64,000 nt of DNA, from positions 310,001-374,000 of the forward strand of contig NZ_CP069533.1 of NCBI RefSeq assembly GCF_016889765.1, read 5' to 3'. Positions within the stretch are counted from its first letter, which is position 1. Every line of letters starts with the position of its first letter. The stretch is from Corynebacterium minutissimum (GTDB taxonomy: Bacteria > Actinomycetota > Actinomycetes > Mycobacteriales > Mycobacteriaceae). A program made the translations under genes and the position numbers. Below the pieces are notes generated by a model. That model saw nothing but the letters and a program-made list of their open reading frames with translations. It was not told where the DNA came from and ran no database searches. Below are positions 18,263-26,238 of this stretch, one piece after another.

Positions 18263-18646
18263 CTAGTTCTTGTCCGCGTACAGCGACCAGGCGTAGCGCA
18301 TAACAGGAATCTGCAGCGGCAAGCGCACCGCGTGATAGATCTTCTTGCCAGTGGACGCCTTGCCACTCGAAAGATCCTTGTACGCCTGATAGAAGTTCGC
18401 AGGCCACACCGCTGCCAGCAAAGCAAAGGCGGACAGGCCACCAAGCTTGCGCGTCGAGGGGTTGGCCAGCAGCCCACCGGTCACCACCTCCCAAGCACCA
18501 GAGGTGAAGTTGTAGAAGCGAGCCGACCCCGGCAACTGCGGCGGAATGATCGACTCGAAAGGCTCCGGCTTAGCGAAGTGCATGATGCCCATGGCGGAAA
18601 GTGCTCCGGCCATCGGGTACGTCAGTGCGGGTTTGTGTGAACTCAT
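18263..18646 (-). CDS. DoxX-like small membrane protein
   Basis: A 127-residue protein with about four hydrophobic segments and the pattern GALSAMGIMHFAKPEPFESI, then FTSGAWEVVTGGLLA and AVWPANFYQAYKD, which fits DoxX-like proteins. In mycobacteria a DoxX protein associates with superoxide dismutase and thiosulfate sulfurtransferase; no such partner is adjacent here. It is convergent with the DUF4439 gene (9 bases apart) and downstream of proS on the same strand. Confidence 0.75.
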   Translation of the reverse strand: MSSHKPALTYPMAGALSAMGIMHFAKPEPFESIIPPQLPGSARFYNFTSGAWEVVTGGLLANPSTRKLGGLSAFALLAAVWPANFYQAYKDLSSGKASTGKKIYHAVRLPLQIPVMRYAWSLYADKN

Positions 18647-18672
18647 GCCCGCAAGCGTACGCTTCCTGTCAG

Positions 18673-20442
18673 CTAGCCGCGGATGAGCTCGGTGAGGGTA
18701 TCCACGATCTCGTCAGCCGGAACCTCGCGGGTCTCTCCACCGCGGATGCGCAGCTCAATAATGCCGTCGGCGAAGGAGCGACCAAGGATTGCAATATAGG
18801 GCATGCCGAGTAGTTCGGCGTCCTTGAACTTCACGCCTGGGGAGACCTTGGGGCGATCGTCGAAAAGCACCTCGATGCCCGCACGGTCCAAATCCTCCAC
18901 AAGCTTCTGACCGGCTTCCATGGCGGCAGCGTCCTTATTAGCCACAGCCACGTGCACCTGGTACGGGGCTACGGCCACAGGCCAGTTGAGGCCCTTCTCA
19001 TCGTGGCGCTGCTCTGCCAAAACAGCGAGCATTCGGGTCACGCCGATGCCGTAGGAACCCATGGTGGGAACGGCGCGCTTGCCGTTCTCATCGAGAATCT
19101 GCACGTCAAAGGCTTCGGTGTACTTGCGACCCAACTGGAAAATGTGGCCCAGCTCAATGCCGCGCTCCAGGGTCAGCGTGCCCTGGCCATTCGGGGCAGG
19201 GTCGCCTTCCTTGACCTCGGCGGCCTCAATGAACTCGTCCACGGTGAAGTCACGGCCAGCCACGCAGCTGACGACGTGGCGGTTCGGGGCATCTGCGCCG
19301 GTAATCCAGGACGTACCGGAAACCACGCGCGGATCAGCATAAACCTTGACGCCGTTGGCGTTGAGCGCGCGCGGGCCAACGTAGCCCTTGACCAGGAAGG
19401 AATTCTTCTTGAAGTCGCCGTCGCCCGCCAGCTCGAACTCAGCCGGCTCGAGTGCAGCCTCAAGGCGCTTCTCATCGAGACCGCGGTCACCTGGGATGAG
19501 AACGGCAGCTAGCTCCCATTCCTTCTCTTCTTCCGTGGCCGCGGGGCCGGCTACCTTGATCATCATGCACTTGAGGGTGTCCGCTGCGGTGACCTCGCGG
19601 CCGTCGACAGTAATGCCAGCACCCTGTGCCCACTCCACCAGAGACTCAATGGTCTCAGCGTCCGGGGTGTCATGCTCCTGCGCTTCCGGCACACCATCGA
19701 AGGGGATTTCTTCCGGCGCCTGGGTTACTACTGCTTCCACGTTGGCGGCGTAGTCGCCTTCGGTAGAGCGCACGAAAGTATCTTCGCCAACCTCGGAAAC
19801 AGCCAGGAACTCTTCGGAGGCGGAACCACCCATAGCACCGGAGGTAGCCTTGCAGATCGCGTAATCGATCTCGAGGCGGTCGAAGATGTTCTGGTAGGCC
19901 TTGCGGTGACGGGCATAGGATTCATCGAGGCCCTCGTCCGTCATGTCGAAGGAATAAGAATCCTTCATGGTGAACTCTCGTCCGCGAAGCACGCCGGCAC
20001 GGGGGCGCTCCTCATCGCGGTACTTCGTCTGAATTTGGTAAAGCGTGACTGGGAAATCCTTGTAGGAGGAGTACATATCCTTCACCGCGGTGGTGAACAT
20101 CTCCTCGTGCGTGGGGCCCAGCAGCATGTCCGCGCCCTTGCGGTCCTTGAGTCGAAAGAGATTATCGCCGTATTCCGTCCAACGGTTGGAGGCCTCATAA
20201 GGCTCACGCGGCAGCAGGGCTGGGAAGAGAACTTCTTGACCGCCGATGGCGTTCATCTCCTCACGGATAACGTCCTCAATCTTGCGCATGGCGCGAAGAC
20301 CAAGCGGCAGCCACGTGTACACGCCCGGCGCGACGCGGCGCACGTAACCTGCACGGACGAGAAGCTTGTGGCTGGGTACTTCGGCATCAGCCGGATCCTC
20401 ACGAAGAGTGCGGAGGAAAAGCTCAGAAAGACGTGTAATCAT
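18673..20442 (-). CDS. proS: Prolyl-tRNA synthetase (bacterial type with editing domain)
   Basis: A 589-residue class II synthetase. Motif 2 is seen in KYRDEERPRAGVLRGREFTM. An editing insertion fills about residues 230-400, removing mischarged alanine. Motif 3 is GIGVTRMLAVLAE, and an HGTP anticodon-binding domain closes the protein (VEDLDRAGIEVLFDDR). Length and order match bacterial-type ProS. It is divergent from yaaA over 32 bases, which must hold both promoters. Confidence 0.97.
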   Translation of the reverse strand: MITRLSELFLRTLREDPADAEVPSHKLLVRAGYVRRVAPGVYTWLPLGLRAMRKIEDVIREEMNAIGGQEVLFPALLPREPYEASNRWTEYGDNLFRLKDRKGADMLLGPTHEEMFTTAVKDMYSSYKDFPVTLYQIQTKYRDEERPRAGVLRGREFTMKDSYSFDMTDEGLDESYARHRKAYQNIFDRLEIDYAICKATSGAMGGSASEEFLAVSEVGEDTFVRSTEGDYAANVEAVVTQAPEEIPFDGVPEAQEHDTPDAETIESLVEWAQGAGITVDGREVTAADTLKCMMIKVAGPAATEEEKEWELAAVLIPGDRGLDEKRLEAALEPAEFELAGDGDFKKNSFLVKGYVGPRALNANGVKVYADPRVVSGTSWITGADAPNRHVVSCVAGRDFTVDEFIEAAEVKEGDPAPNGQGTLTLERGIELGHIFQLGRKYTEAFDVQILDENGKRAVPTMGSYGIGVTRMLAVLAEQRHDEKGLNWPVAVAPYQVHVAVANKDAAAMEAGQKLVEDLDRAGIEVLFDDRPKVSPGVKFKDAELLGMPYIAILGRSFADGIIELRIRGGETREVPADEIVDTLTELIRG

Positions 20443-20474
20443 GGTTGCTCAGTCTACATCGCTAGCATGTAGCC

Positions 20475-21194
20475 ATGCTGATCATCCTCCCTCCATCTGA
20501 GACAAAGGCCCACGGCGGCAACGGCGCTGCCCTCAACTGGGATGGGCTCTCCTTCCCAGCGCTCAATCCCATTCGGCGTGAGATTGCCGCCAAGCTACAG
20601 TCTCTCGACGTTGATGAGGCCCTCGAGGTACTGAAGATTTCGGAGAAATTACGCGCGGAGGCCGAATCCAACCGCCAGTTGGAGACCTCGCCCACCATGC
20701 CTGCACTGGAGCGCTTTACTGGCGTGCTGTACGACGCCCTCGATGCCCCTTCCCTTCCCCCAGAAGCGCGGCGCTACCTCGCCGTGGGTGATGCCTTATT
20801 TGGTCTGGTGCGCGCCGATGACCTCATCCCGCACTACCGGCTCTCCGGCGGCACGAAGTTGGGTGGGAAGACTCTTAAGTCACACTGGGGTACTGCCATT
20901 AGCGACGAGCTGCGCGCGCTTGCCGCCGAGGAACTTGTCATCGACATGCGTTCTGGTACTTACCAGCAGCTGGGCAAGCTCAAGGAGGCCGCTACAGTCC
21001 GGGTGGAGTCCGTCCAAGAAGATGGTTCACGCAAGGTGGTCTCCCACTTCAACAAGCACTACAAGGGGGAACTCGCTCGAGTACTCGCGCTCCACGGCAG
21101 CGAGATGGAGTCCATCGACGATGCAGCACGCATTGCTGAGGCTGCTGGCATGAGCACTGAGCTTCGTGGCAGCGAGCTAGTCCTCGTGGTCTGA
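20475..21194 (+). CDS. yaaA: YaaA family peroxide-stress protein
   Basis: A 239-residue cytosolic protein with the YaaA/DUF328 N-terminus MLIILPPSETK, central YLAVGDALFGLVRADDLIPHYRLS and the helix-hairpin region SHFNKHYKGELARVLA. In E. coli YaaA lowers free iron under peroxide stress and the fold binds DNA; the role here is inferred by family. The stop (TGA, 21192-21194) is followed at once by the octamer repeats. Confidence 0.9.
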   Translation: MLIILPPSETKAHGGNGAALNWDGLSFPALNPIRREIAAKLQSLDVDEALEVLKISEKLRAEAESNRQLETSPTMPALERFTGVLYDALDAPSLPPEARRYLAVGDALFGLVRADDLIPHYRLSGGTKLGGKTLKSHWGTAISDELRALAAEELVIDMRSGTYQQLGKLKEAATVRVESVQEDGSRKVVSHFNKHYKGELARVLALHGSEMESIDDAARIAEAAGMSTELRGSELVLVV

Positions 21195-21195
21195 C

Positions 21196-21254
21196 TTATC
21201 CATTTATCCATTTATCCAGCCCCTGCAATTTATCCATTTATCCATTTATCCAGC
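21196..21254. repeat. Octamer array: two blocks of three TTATCC(AT) units
   Basis: A 25-base block runs from 21196 to 21220 and is repeated exactly at 21230-21254, separated by 9 bases. Each block is TTATCCAT TTATCCAT TTATCCAGC, three units at an 8-base period. The array starts one base after the yaaA stop and ends 18 bases before the ATG of the AAA+ ATPase, so it occupies that gene's promoter. The core TTATCC is the first six bases of a DnaA box, but none of the units is a full box. Confidence 0.95.
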
Positions 21255-21272
21255 TGGGGTATCATTAGCCAC
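21255..21272 (+). promoter_or_regulatory. Probable leaderless promoter of the AAA+ ATPase gene
   Basis: TATCAT at 21260-21265 is a good -10 element. The ATG follows 7 bases later at 21273, and no Shine-Dalgarno sequence is present. The expected transcription start would therefore be at or next to the A of the ATG. The second octamer block would cover the -35 region. This is inferred from sequence only. Confidence 0.5.
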
Positions 21273-22397
21273 ATGACTGGAAACCCGTTTCGTCCTACAT
21301 TCGGCGCCAGCCCCCTAAAATGGGCTGGCCGCAACGCGGTGCTCGATGACTTTCGAGCAGGGCTCAATGGCGGCGTGGGAAACCCAAATCGCGCCATGCT
21401 CATCAGCGGCCACCGCGGGATGGGAAAAACTGTTTTGCTTACCGAACTCGAGGATATAGCCGCACAGCAGGGTTGGGTCATCATCAGAGTGAGCGGACGC
21501 AGCGACTCTATCAAGGAACTCGTCGAATCCATTATTCCCTCCAAAATCCAAGAACTTACTTCCCCTTCAACTCGCCGTATCAAAGAAATTCGTATCGCGG
21601 GCGTCGGCGGTATAGGCACCGAAGAAACGAGTGTTCCACCAGTGCCAACGCTCGAATCGAAGCTCAGAGAACTATCCGGCCACCTTCATGAAAGCGGCAT
21701 CCTCATCACTATGGACGAGGTTCAAGACGCTGACCCATCAGATCTCGAGCGCATCGCCGTAGCCTTTCAGCACCTCGTACGTGACGAATTCACCGTGGCT
21801 ATAGTCATGGCGGGTCTCACTGCTGGCGTGGACCAACTCTTACACTTGCCCGGAACTACATTTTTGCGCCGCGCCCGACGTTTCCGACTAGGACCAGTAA
21901 ACTCTTCTGCCACGCTTGCCGCATTCACGGACACTTCTGCCCTTACGCATATCCACTTCGATGCCGACGCAGCTGTAACCGCCTCCAACGCCAGCCACGG
22001 CTACCCTTTCCTCATCCAGCTCATTGGCTATCTAGCGTGGAAGTCAGCAGCAGCTGCCAACCATGCTGTGATCACCACAGCGACGGTGAAGGATATTATC
22101 CCTGAAGCAGTCTCGATGATGGGCGAGCAAGTTCATGACCCCGCAGTACGCGCACTAACACCTCGGCAAATGGACTATCTTTACGCTTTAGCACGCGTGG
22201 CAGACAACGCGGGGGAAGCCCTATCCCGAGCGGTGGCTGAAGAATTGGAGTCTTCAACGACGTCGACTAGCGAAGTGAGGGCTCGCCTCCTAGAACAGGG
22301 GCTTATCGATGCTCCTCGCCACGGCACGGTCGCACTGGGGCTGCCCTATCTGCGTGAGTATTTAAGCTCTGGTGGTGAGCAAACGCTCGTAGATTGA
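21273..22397 (+). CDS. Orphan Orc1/Cdc6-like AAA+ ATPase with C-terminal winged helix
   Basis: A 374-residue protein. Residues about 45-60 hold a Walker A motif (ISGHRGMGKTVLLTEL). Walker B with an adjoining acidic pair is ILITMDEVQDAD near residue 150. A sensor-like segment MAGLTAGVDQLLHLPGTTFL follows. After about residue 285 the sequence LTPRQMDYLYALA, then a helix-turn-helix-like region ending in EVRARLLEQGLIDAP, looks like a winged helix. This order resembles AAA_16/Orc1-Cdc6-like or STAND-type ATPases. It has no partner gene, but its promoter holds the octamer array. The function is unknown; DNA binding and self-regulation are inferences. Confidence 0.82.
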   Translation: MTGNPFRPTFGASPLKWAGRNAVLDDFRAGLNGGVGNPNRAMLISGHRGMGKTVLLTELEDIAAQQGWVIIRVSGRSDSIKELVESIIPSKIQELTSPSTRRIKEIRIAGVGGIGTEETSVPPVPTLESKLRELSGHLHESGILITMDEVQDADPSDLERIAVAFQHLVRDEFTVAIVMAGLTAGVDQLLHLPGTTFLRRARRFRLGPVNSSATLAAFTDTSALTHIHFDADAAVTASNASHGYPFLIQLIGYLAWKSAAAANHAVITTATVKDIIPEAVSMMGEQVHDPAVRALTPRQMDYLYALARVADNAGEALSRAVAEELESSTTSTSEVRARLLEQGLIDAPRHGTVALGLPYLREYLSSGGEQTLVD

Positions 22398-22401
22398 CGC
22401 G

Positions 22402-23715
22402 CTACACCAACGGGTTATAGCGCAAACTGTTGCGCTTAAGCTCGCACTCCGTGGCAATGGCGATGCCGGAAGCAATTTCGCCTCGTTCGCGCAGGCGGAA
22501 AAGCGCATCCACGACGCGGTCTCGCAGACCCCAAGGATCGATGGTGTTGATATAGACCTTGGTGCCGCCCTCAAATCCGGCGAGTGTGGATACGCGCAGC
22601 TTGATCATGACGCGCCACGGCTGTGGCAAGTCCACGCTGGGTGGTCGGTGGTGCCACTCTTCGTTGCAGGCCACGTCTGGTCCGACTGCCGCATGCGCGG
22701 CGTGGATGAGATCCGACATGCCGCGAACCTCTCCTGGGGTTTGTTCCCATGGCTCGCACCGCGCTGACTTGGAGTACACCTCCAACGTGGGATAGCGGTG
22801 ACCAAAACCTGCGAAGAGCACTGCATACTCGTTTTCTGCGATAACGAGATTGCGTTTGGCGGCGTAGCCTACTGCCCAGTCGTTGTACATGTTTGGGTGC
22901 CCGCGCAAGATCGCGTTCTCCTGGTTAGCGGCCATGCCTAGTGCGTCGATAGCCACAAGCTGCTTGTGCAAGTGGTCAAAGGACGCGCCGGCCGGAGCTA
23001 GCCAGTTCTGGAAGACGGACACGTAAGACGCGTAGCGGTTGCGCTGGTAGAGCTCACGGGTCGACTCCGCAGTAAAGGTCGTGAGCAAAAAGTGCTCATC
23101 AGGACTCAGCGTGCCCGAGGATGCCAGCTGGCTATCGTCCGTGGCACCGTCGACGAAGTGGCGCGAGCCGATAATGACGTCGTGACAGCCGCCAAAGAAG
23201 CCGTCGGCGAGGGCGAACAGGGATTCGTCGTCAAGCTCTGCGTCCTTACCCGCGGCCGTGAGCTTTGTGCGCACGACGTTCAGTACGTGCGCACGCCCGG
23301 CCTCATCGGCCTCGTAGCGTTCTTTGTGTCGCGCCACGTCGACGTCCATGGTGAAACCATAATTGTCATGCCAATAGTCGTAGGAGACGATTTCAAACAA
23401 GTTCGGAACGCGTCTGAAGGCTGGACGTGAACTATCGAGCTCATGCGGCAAAAGGCCGCGCTGAATCTCCCCGGAGGAAAGGATGCGGGACTTCTCAGGT
23501 GGGGTATCCAGCATGCGGCCGGAGCAAAAGGCACAGGTGTGAGAAAAAGCGTCAGCGGTCAACGGTTGCGGGTCGTGTGCTGGGCGCGTGAACGGGCGGT
23601 TACCGCGACCTGGCACCGTCCACACCTCGGTTCCGGAAAAGGGGTTGACCTGTTTTACGGTGCCATCCGCCATGGTCTGGATTGGCTCGACGCGGCTAAA
23701 GAGTGCTTGGCTCAT
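22402..23715 (-). CDS. DUF4921 family protein, GalT/HIT-like
   Basis: A 437-residue protein resembling galactose-1-phosphate uridylyltransferases. The N-terminal CAFCSGRML looks like a zinc-binding CxxC pair. The motif SFDHLHKQLVAID resembles the HPHxQ active site of GalT, with Leu in place of Pro. DUF4921 proteins are widespread in corynebacteria with no assigned substrate. A second Met at residue 15 (MADGTVKQVNPFSG) may be the true start. The gene is convergent with the ATPase gene, 4 bases apart. Confidence 0.78.
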   Translation of the reverse strand: MSQALFSRVEPIQTMADGTVKQVNPFSGTEVWTVPGRGNRPFTRPAHDPQPLTADAFSHTCAFCSGRMLDTPPEKSRILSSGEIQRGLLPHELDSSRPAFRRVPNLFEIVSYDYWHDNYGFTMDVDVARHKERYEADEAGRAHVLNVVRTKLTAAGKDAELDDESLFALADGFFGGCHDVIIGSRHFVDGATDDSQLASSGTLSPDEHFLLTTFTAESTRELYQRNRYASYVSVFQNWLAPAGASFDHLHKQLVAIDALGMAANQENAILRGHPNMYNDWAVGYAAKRNLVIAENEYAVLFAGFGHRYPTLEVYSKSARCEPWEQTPGEVRGMSDLIHAAHAAVGPDVACNEEWHHRPPSVDLPQPWRVMIKLRVSTLAGFEGGTKVYINTIDPWGLRDRVVDALFRLRERGEIASGIAIATECELKRNSLRYNPLV

Positions 23716-23766
23716 GCAGCCCAGCGTAGACCTCCGCAGATATCCGTGCGACTAGACTGGGAGCCT

Positions 23767-24594
23767 ATGCAGCACCGATTCTTCGAAGTAGATGTCTTTG
23801 CCACCGGCCCATTCAGTGGCAACCCGTTGGCCGTCATTGCTGATGCAGACGGCTTAAGTACCGAAGAGATGCAGCGCATCGCGCACTGGACCAACTTCTC
23901 AGAAACCACCTTCCTGTGCTCACCCACCGATCCGGCTGCCGATTACCTTGTCAGGATCTTCACTCCCTACGAGGAATTCCCTTTCGCTGGTCACCCGACG
24001 TTGGGCAGCGCACGCGTCGCGGCGGAACTCTCCGGCAAGAGTGGAACTTTGGTGCAGGAATGCGGAGTGGGCCTGGTGACTGTTCGCCAGGAAGAAGGCC
24101 GCTTTGCCTTCGCTACCCCACCTCTCGTGCGGGAGGGAGCGTTGTCAGAAAAGGAACTAGGCGAGGCAGTGTCGGCATTGGGTATCTCCACAGACGAGGT
24201 GGTTGATTCCGGGTGGGTCGACAACGGCCCCGGCTGGCGCCTTGTCCAACTCGCCTCCGCTGATGCCGTGCGCGCTCTTAATCCCACGCCGACCCCAGGC
24301 GTCAAGGTTGGTGTCGTGGGGCTTAACTCCAGCACCAATAACGCCGAGGCCCCAGCCTATGAGGTCCGCGCCATCACTGCCCAGTTCGAGGACCCCGTCA
24401 CCGGTTCCTTCAACGGCGGTGCAGCACAGTTCTTGCGTGCGAAGAACGCCGTTCCCGCGCAGTACACGGCGACCCAGGGTAGCCAGGTGGGCCGCAATGG
24501 CCGCGTCTTCATCGAGGATGACGGCACGAGTATCTGGGTTGGCGGCGAAGCCCACGTGCGGGTGCGCGGAACACTGGAGTCCAAGAATGCCTGA
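23767..24594 (+). CDS. PhzF family isomerase
   Basis: A 275-residue protein with the PhzF fold. The N-terminal VDVFATGPFSGNPLAV and the catalytic-type Glu46 in WTNFSETTFL are present, as are PFAGHPTLGSA and the second-half repeat FEDPVTGSFNGGAAQFL. Family members isomerise or epimerise small metabolites; this one's substrate is unknown. The start at 23767 follows GGGAGCCT, while an open frame extending 324 bases upstream runs through the DUF4921 gene and is discounted. It overlaps selO by 8 bases. Confidence 0.9.
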   Translation: MQHRFFEVDVFATGPFSGNPLAVIADADGLSTEEMQRIAHWTNFSETTFLCSPTDPAADYLVRIFTPYEEFPFAGHPTLGSARVAAELSGKSGTLVQECGVGLVTVRQEEGRFAFATPPLVREGALSEKELGEAVSALGISTDEVVDSGWVDNGPGWRLVQLASADAVRALNPTPTPGVKVGVVGLNSSTNNAEAPAYEVRAITAQFEDPVTGSFNGGAAQFLRAKNAVPAQYTATQGSQVGRNGRVFIEDDGTSIWVGGEAHVRVRGTLESKNA

Positions 24595-25975
24595 CTCAAC
24601 TCTCCCCTTTGAGCTCCACCATGACTTCGCCGCCCACCTACCCAGCATGGTTGCCGCTGCCCGCGGCGAAGAACAGCCGGCGGCACGTCTCATAGCCCTC
24701 AATGAGGAGCTCGCCGTCGAGCTGGGCCTCGACCCTGACTGGCTGCGCAGCGACCAGGGCCTCGAATTCCTTCTTGGGCGAGGCCCAGACACTGCCCATG
24801 CCATGGCTTATGCTGGGTTCCAGTTTGGCCAGTACAACCCCTCCATGGGTGATGGTCGCGCGCTTCTTCTCGGCGAAATCAGCGGACCCACTGCCCCACA
24901 GAACCCAACCGGCCTATGGGACCTCCATGCCAAAGGAACCGGCCTTACCCCTTACTCGCGCTACGGTTCCGACGGCCGCGGCACCCTGCGTTCCATGTTG
25001 CGCGAGTACCTCTTCTCTGAAGCTATGCATGCGCTCGGTGTGCCAACGACGCGGTCATTAGCTGTTATCGCCACTGGGCGGCCCATCCAACGCCAGACTG
25101 TTGAGGAAGCCGGCGTGCTCGTGCGCGTCGCATCGAGCCACATTCGCATCGGTTCCTTTCACTTCGCTGCCCACTCCCAGCAGCCAGGGTTGCTGCAAAA
25201 GCTCGCGGATTACACAATTGCACGCCACTACCCCGGTACGGGTTATCGTGAACTCTTCACTCGCGTCATGGATGCGCAAGCAGCCACCGTGGCTGGTTGG
25301 ATGCAGTTAGGCTTCATCCACGGTGTCATGAATACCGATAACGCCACGCTCTCTGGTGAAACTATCGACTATGGCCCCTGCGCCTTCATCGAAAACTACG
25401 ACCTTAACGAGTGTTTTAGTTCCATTGATACGCAGGGCCGCTATCGTTTTGGCCGCCAGCCGGACATGGTGGGCTGGAACTTGGCGCGTCTGGTGGAGTC
25501 GCTGCTGCCGCTTGTCGACGCCTCCCCCGACAACGCCCTCACCTGGGCGCAGGAGGCTATCGACTCCTTTGGCAAGCGCTATGAACAGGCTCGCCGGGAG
25601 GAAGCCTCACAACGGCTACAGATGCCGGACGCGCTTTTCACCGACTACACCACAGCGCTCACCACCGCCGGGCCGGACCTCACGCTTGCGCACCGCGCCC
25701 TCGTGGCTGCCGCCGCTGGGGACCACGCAGCGGCGTACGAGCTCTTTGGGGACGAGGGGTTCGTCGATCGGTATTGCGCTAGCTCCCCCGATGTCGCGAC
25801 ACTCGAAGGATCCGTTCCACGCGTGGTTCCTCGCCCACGACTCGTGGAAGAGGCACTCGCGGACACGACCGAGTTTGCTCGCTTCTACCACGCCGCAACC
25901 CACCCCTACGATGCGGCACCTGAGTATGAGAAGCCTGGTGGTACCGAAGGCTATCTCACGTTCTGCGGCACGTAG
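24587..25975 (+). CDS. selO: Protein adenylyltransferase SelO (YdiU/UPF0061)
   Basis: A 462-residue pseudokinase-fold enzyme; SelO homologues transfer AMP from ATP to Ser, Thr or Tyr of proteins involved in redox control. Diagnostic blocks are GVPTTRSLAVIATG, FIHGVMNTDN, DYGPCAFIENYDL and RYRFGRQPDMVGWNLARL. The bacterial form normally ends without the selenocysteine of the animal protein, as here. The ATG at 24587 lies inside the end of phzF, so translation is likely coupled. A longer frame back to 24203 lacks family homology. Confidence 0.93.
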   Translation: MPDSTLPFELHHDFAAHLPSMVAAARGEEQPAARLIALNEELAVELGLDPDWLRSDQGLEFLLGRGPDTAHAMAYAGFQFGQYNPSMGDGRALLLGEISGPTAPQNPTGLWDLHAKGTGLTPYSRYGSDGRGTLRSMLREYLFSEAMHALGVPTTRSLAVIATGRPIQRQTVEEAGVLVRVASSHIRIGSFHFAAHSQQPGLLQKLADYTIARHYPGTGYRELFTRVMDAQAATVAGWMQLGFIHGVMNTDNATLSGETIDYGPCAFIENYDLNECFSSIDTQGRYRFGRQPDMVGWNLARLVESLLPLVDASPDNALTWAQEAIDSFGKRYEQARREEASQRLQMPDALFTDYTTALTTAGPDLTLAHRALVAAAAGDHAAAYELFGDEGFVDRYCASSPDVATLEGSVPRVVPRPRLVEEALADTTEFARFYHAATHPYDAAPEYEKPGGTEGYLTFCGT

Positions 25976-26002
25976 AAACACACCAACGAGTAAACACACC
26001 GC

Positions 26003-26045
26003 CGCCCCGAGGTCTCCGCAGGAAAGGAAACGGAGTCTCGGGGCG
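26003..26045 (+). terminator. Imperfect hairpin after selO
   Basis: CGCCCCGAG with CTCCG (26003-26018) faces CGGAG with CTCGGGGCG (26031-26045) around an A-rich loop. It lies 27 bases after the selO stop. There is no clear T-run, so it is a weak terminator or 3' end structure. Beyond it lie two copies of TCTCTATCTCTC (26054-26065 and 26121-26132) and no gene up to mqo. Confidence 0.5.
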
Positions 26046-26238
26046 CCGGTGCGTCTCTATCTCTCACTGCCACGCTCCCAGTCGGTTTCTCAGGCCGACC
26101 GCCCCGCGTGGCTGGGGTTCTCTCTATCTCTCGCATGCGCTCTCTCAAACGCACAACATAAGTATGGAGCTTGTGCCTTGAGGAAGCATTCCATCGCACT
26201 GAACGCTTCCTGCGAGTTACTGAGAGTTAGCTGAACAC

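Noticed and set aside
21196..21254. A cluster of DnaA boxes marking an origin
   Set aside because: The units share only TTATCC with the box and lack the final ACA. No dnaA, dnaN or AT-rich unwinding region is near.
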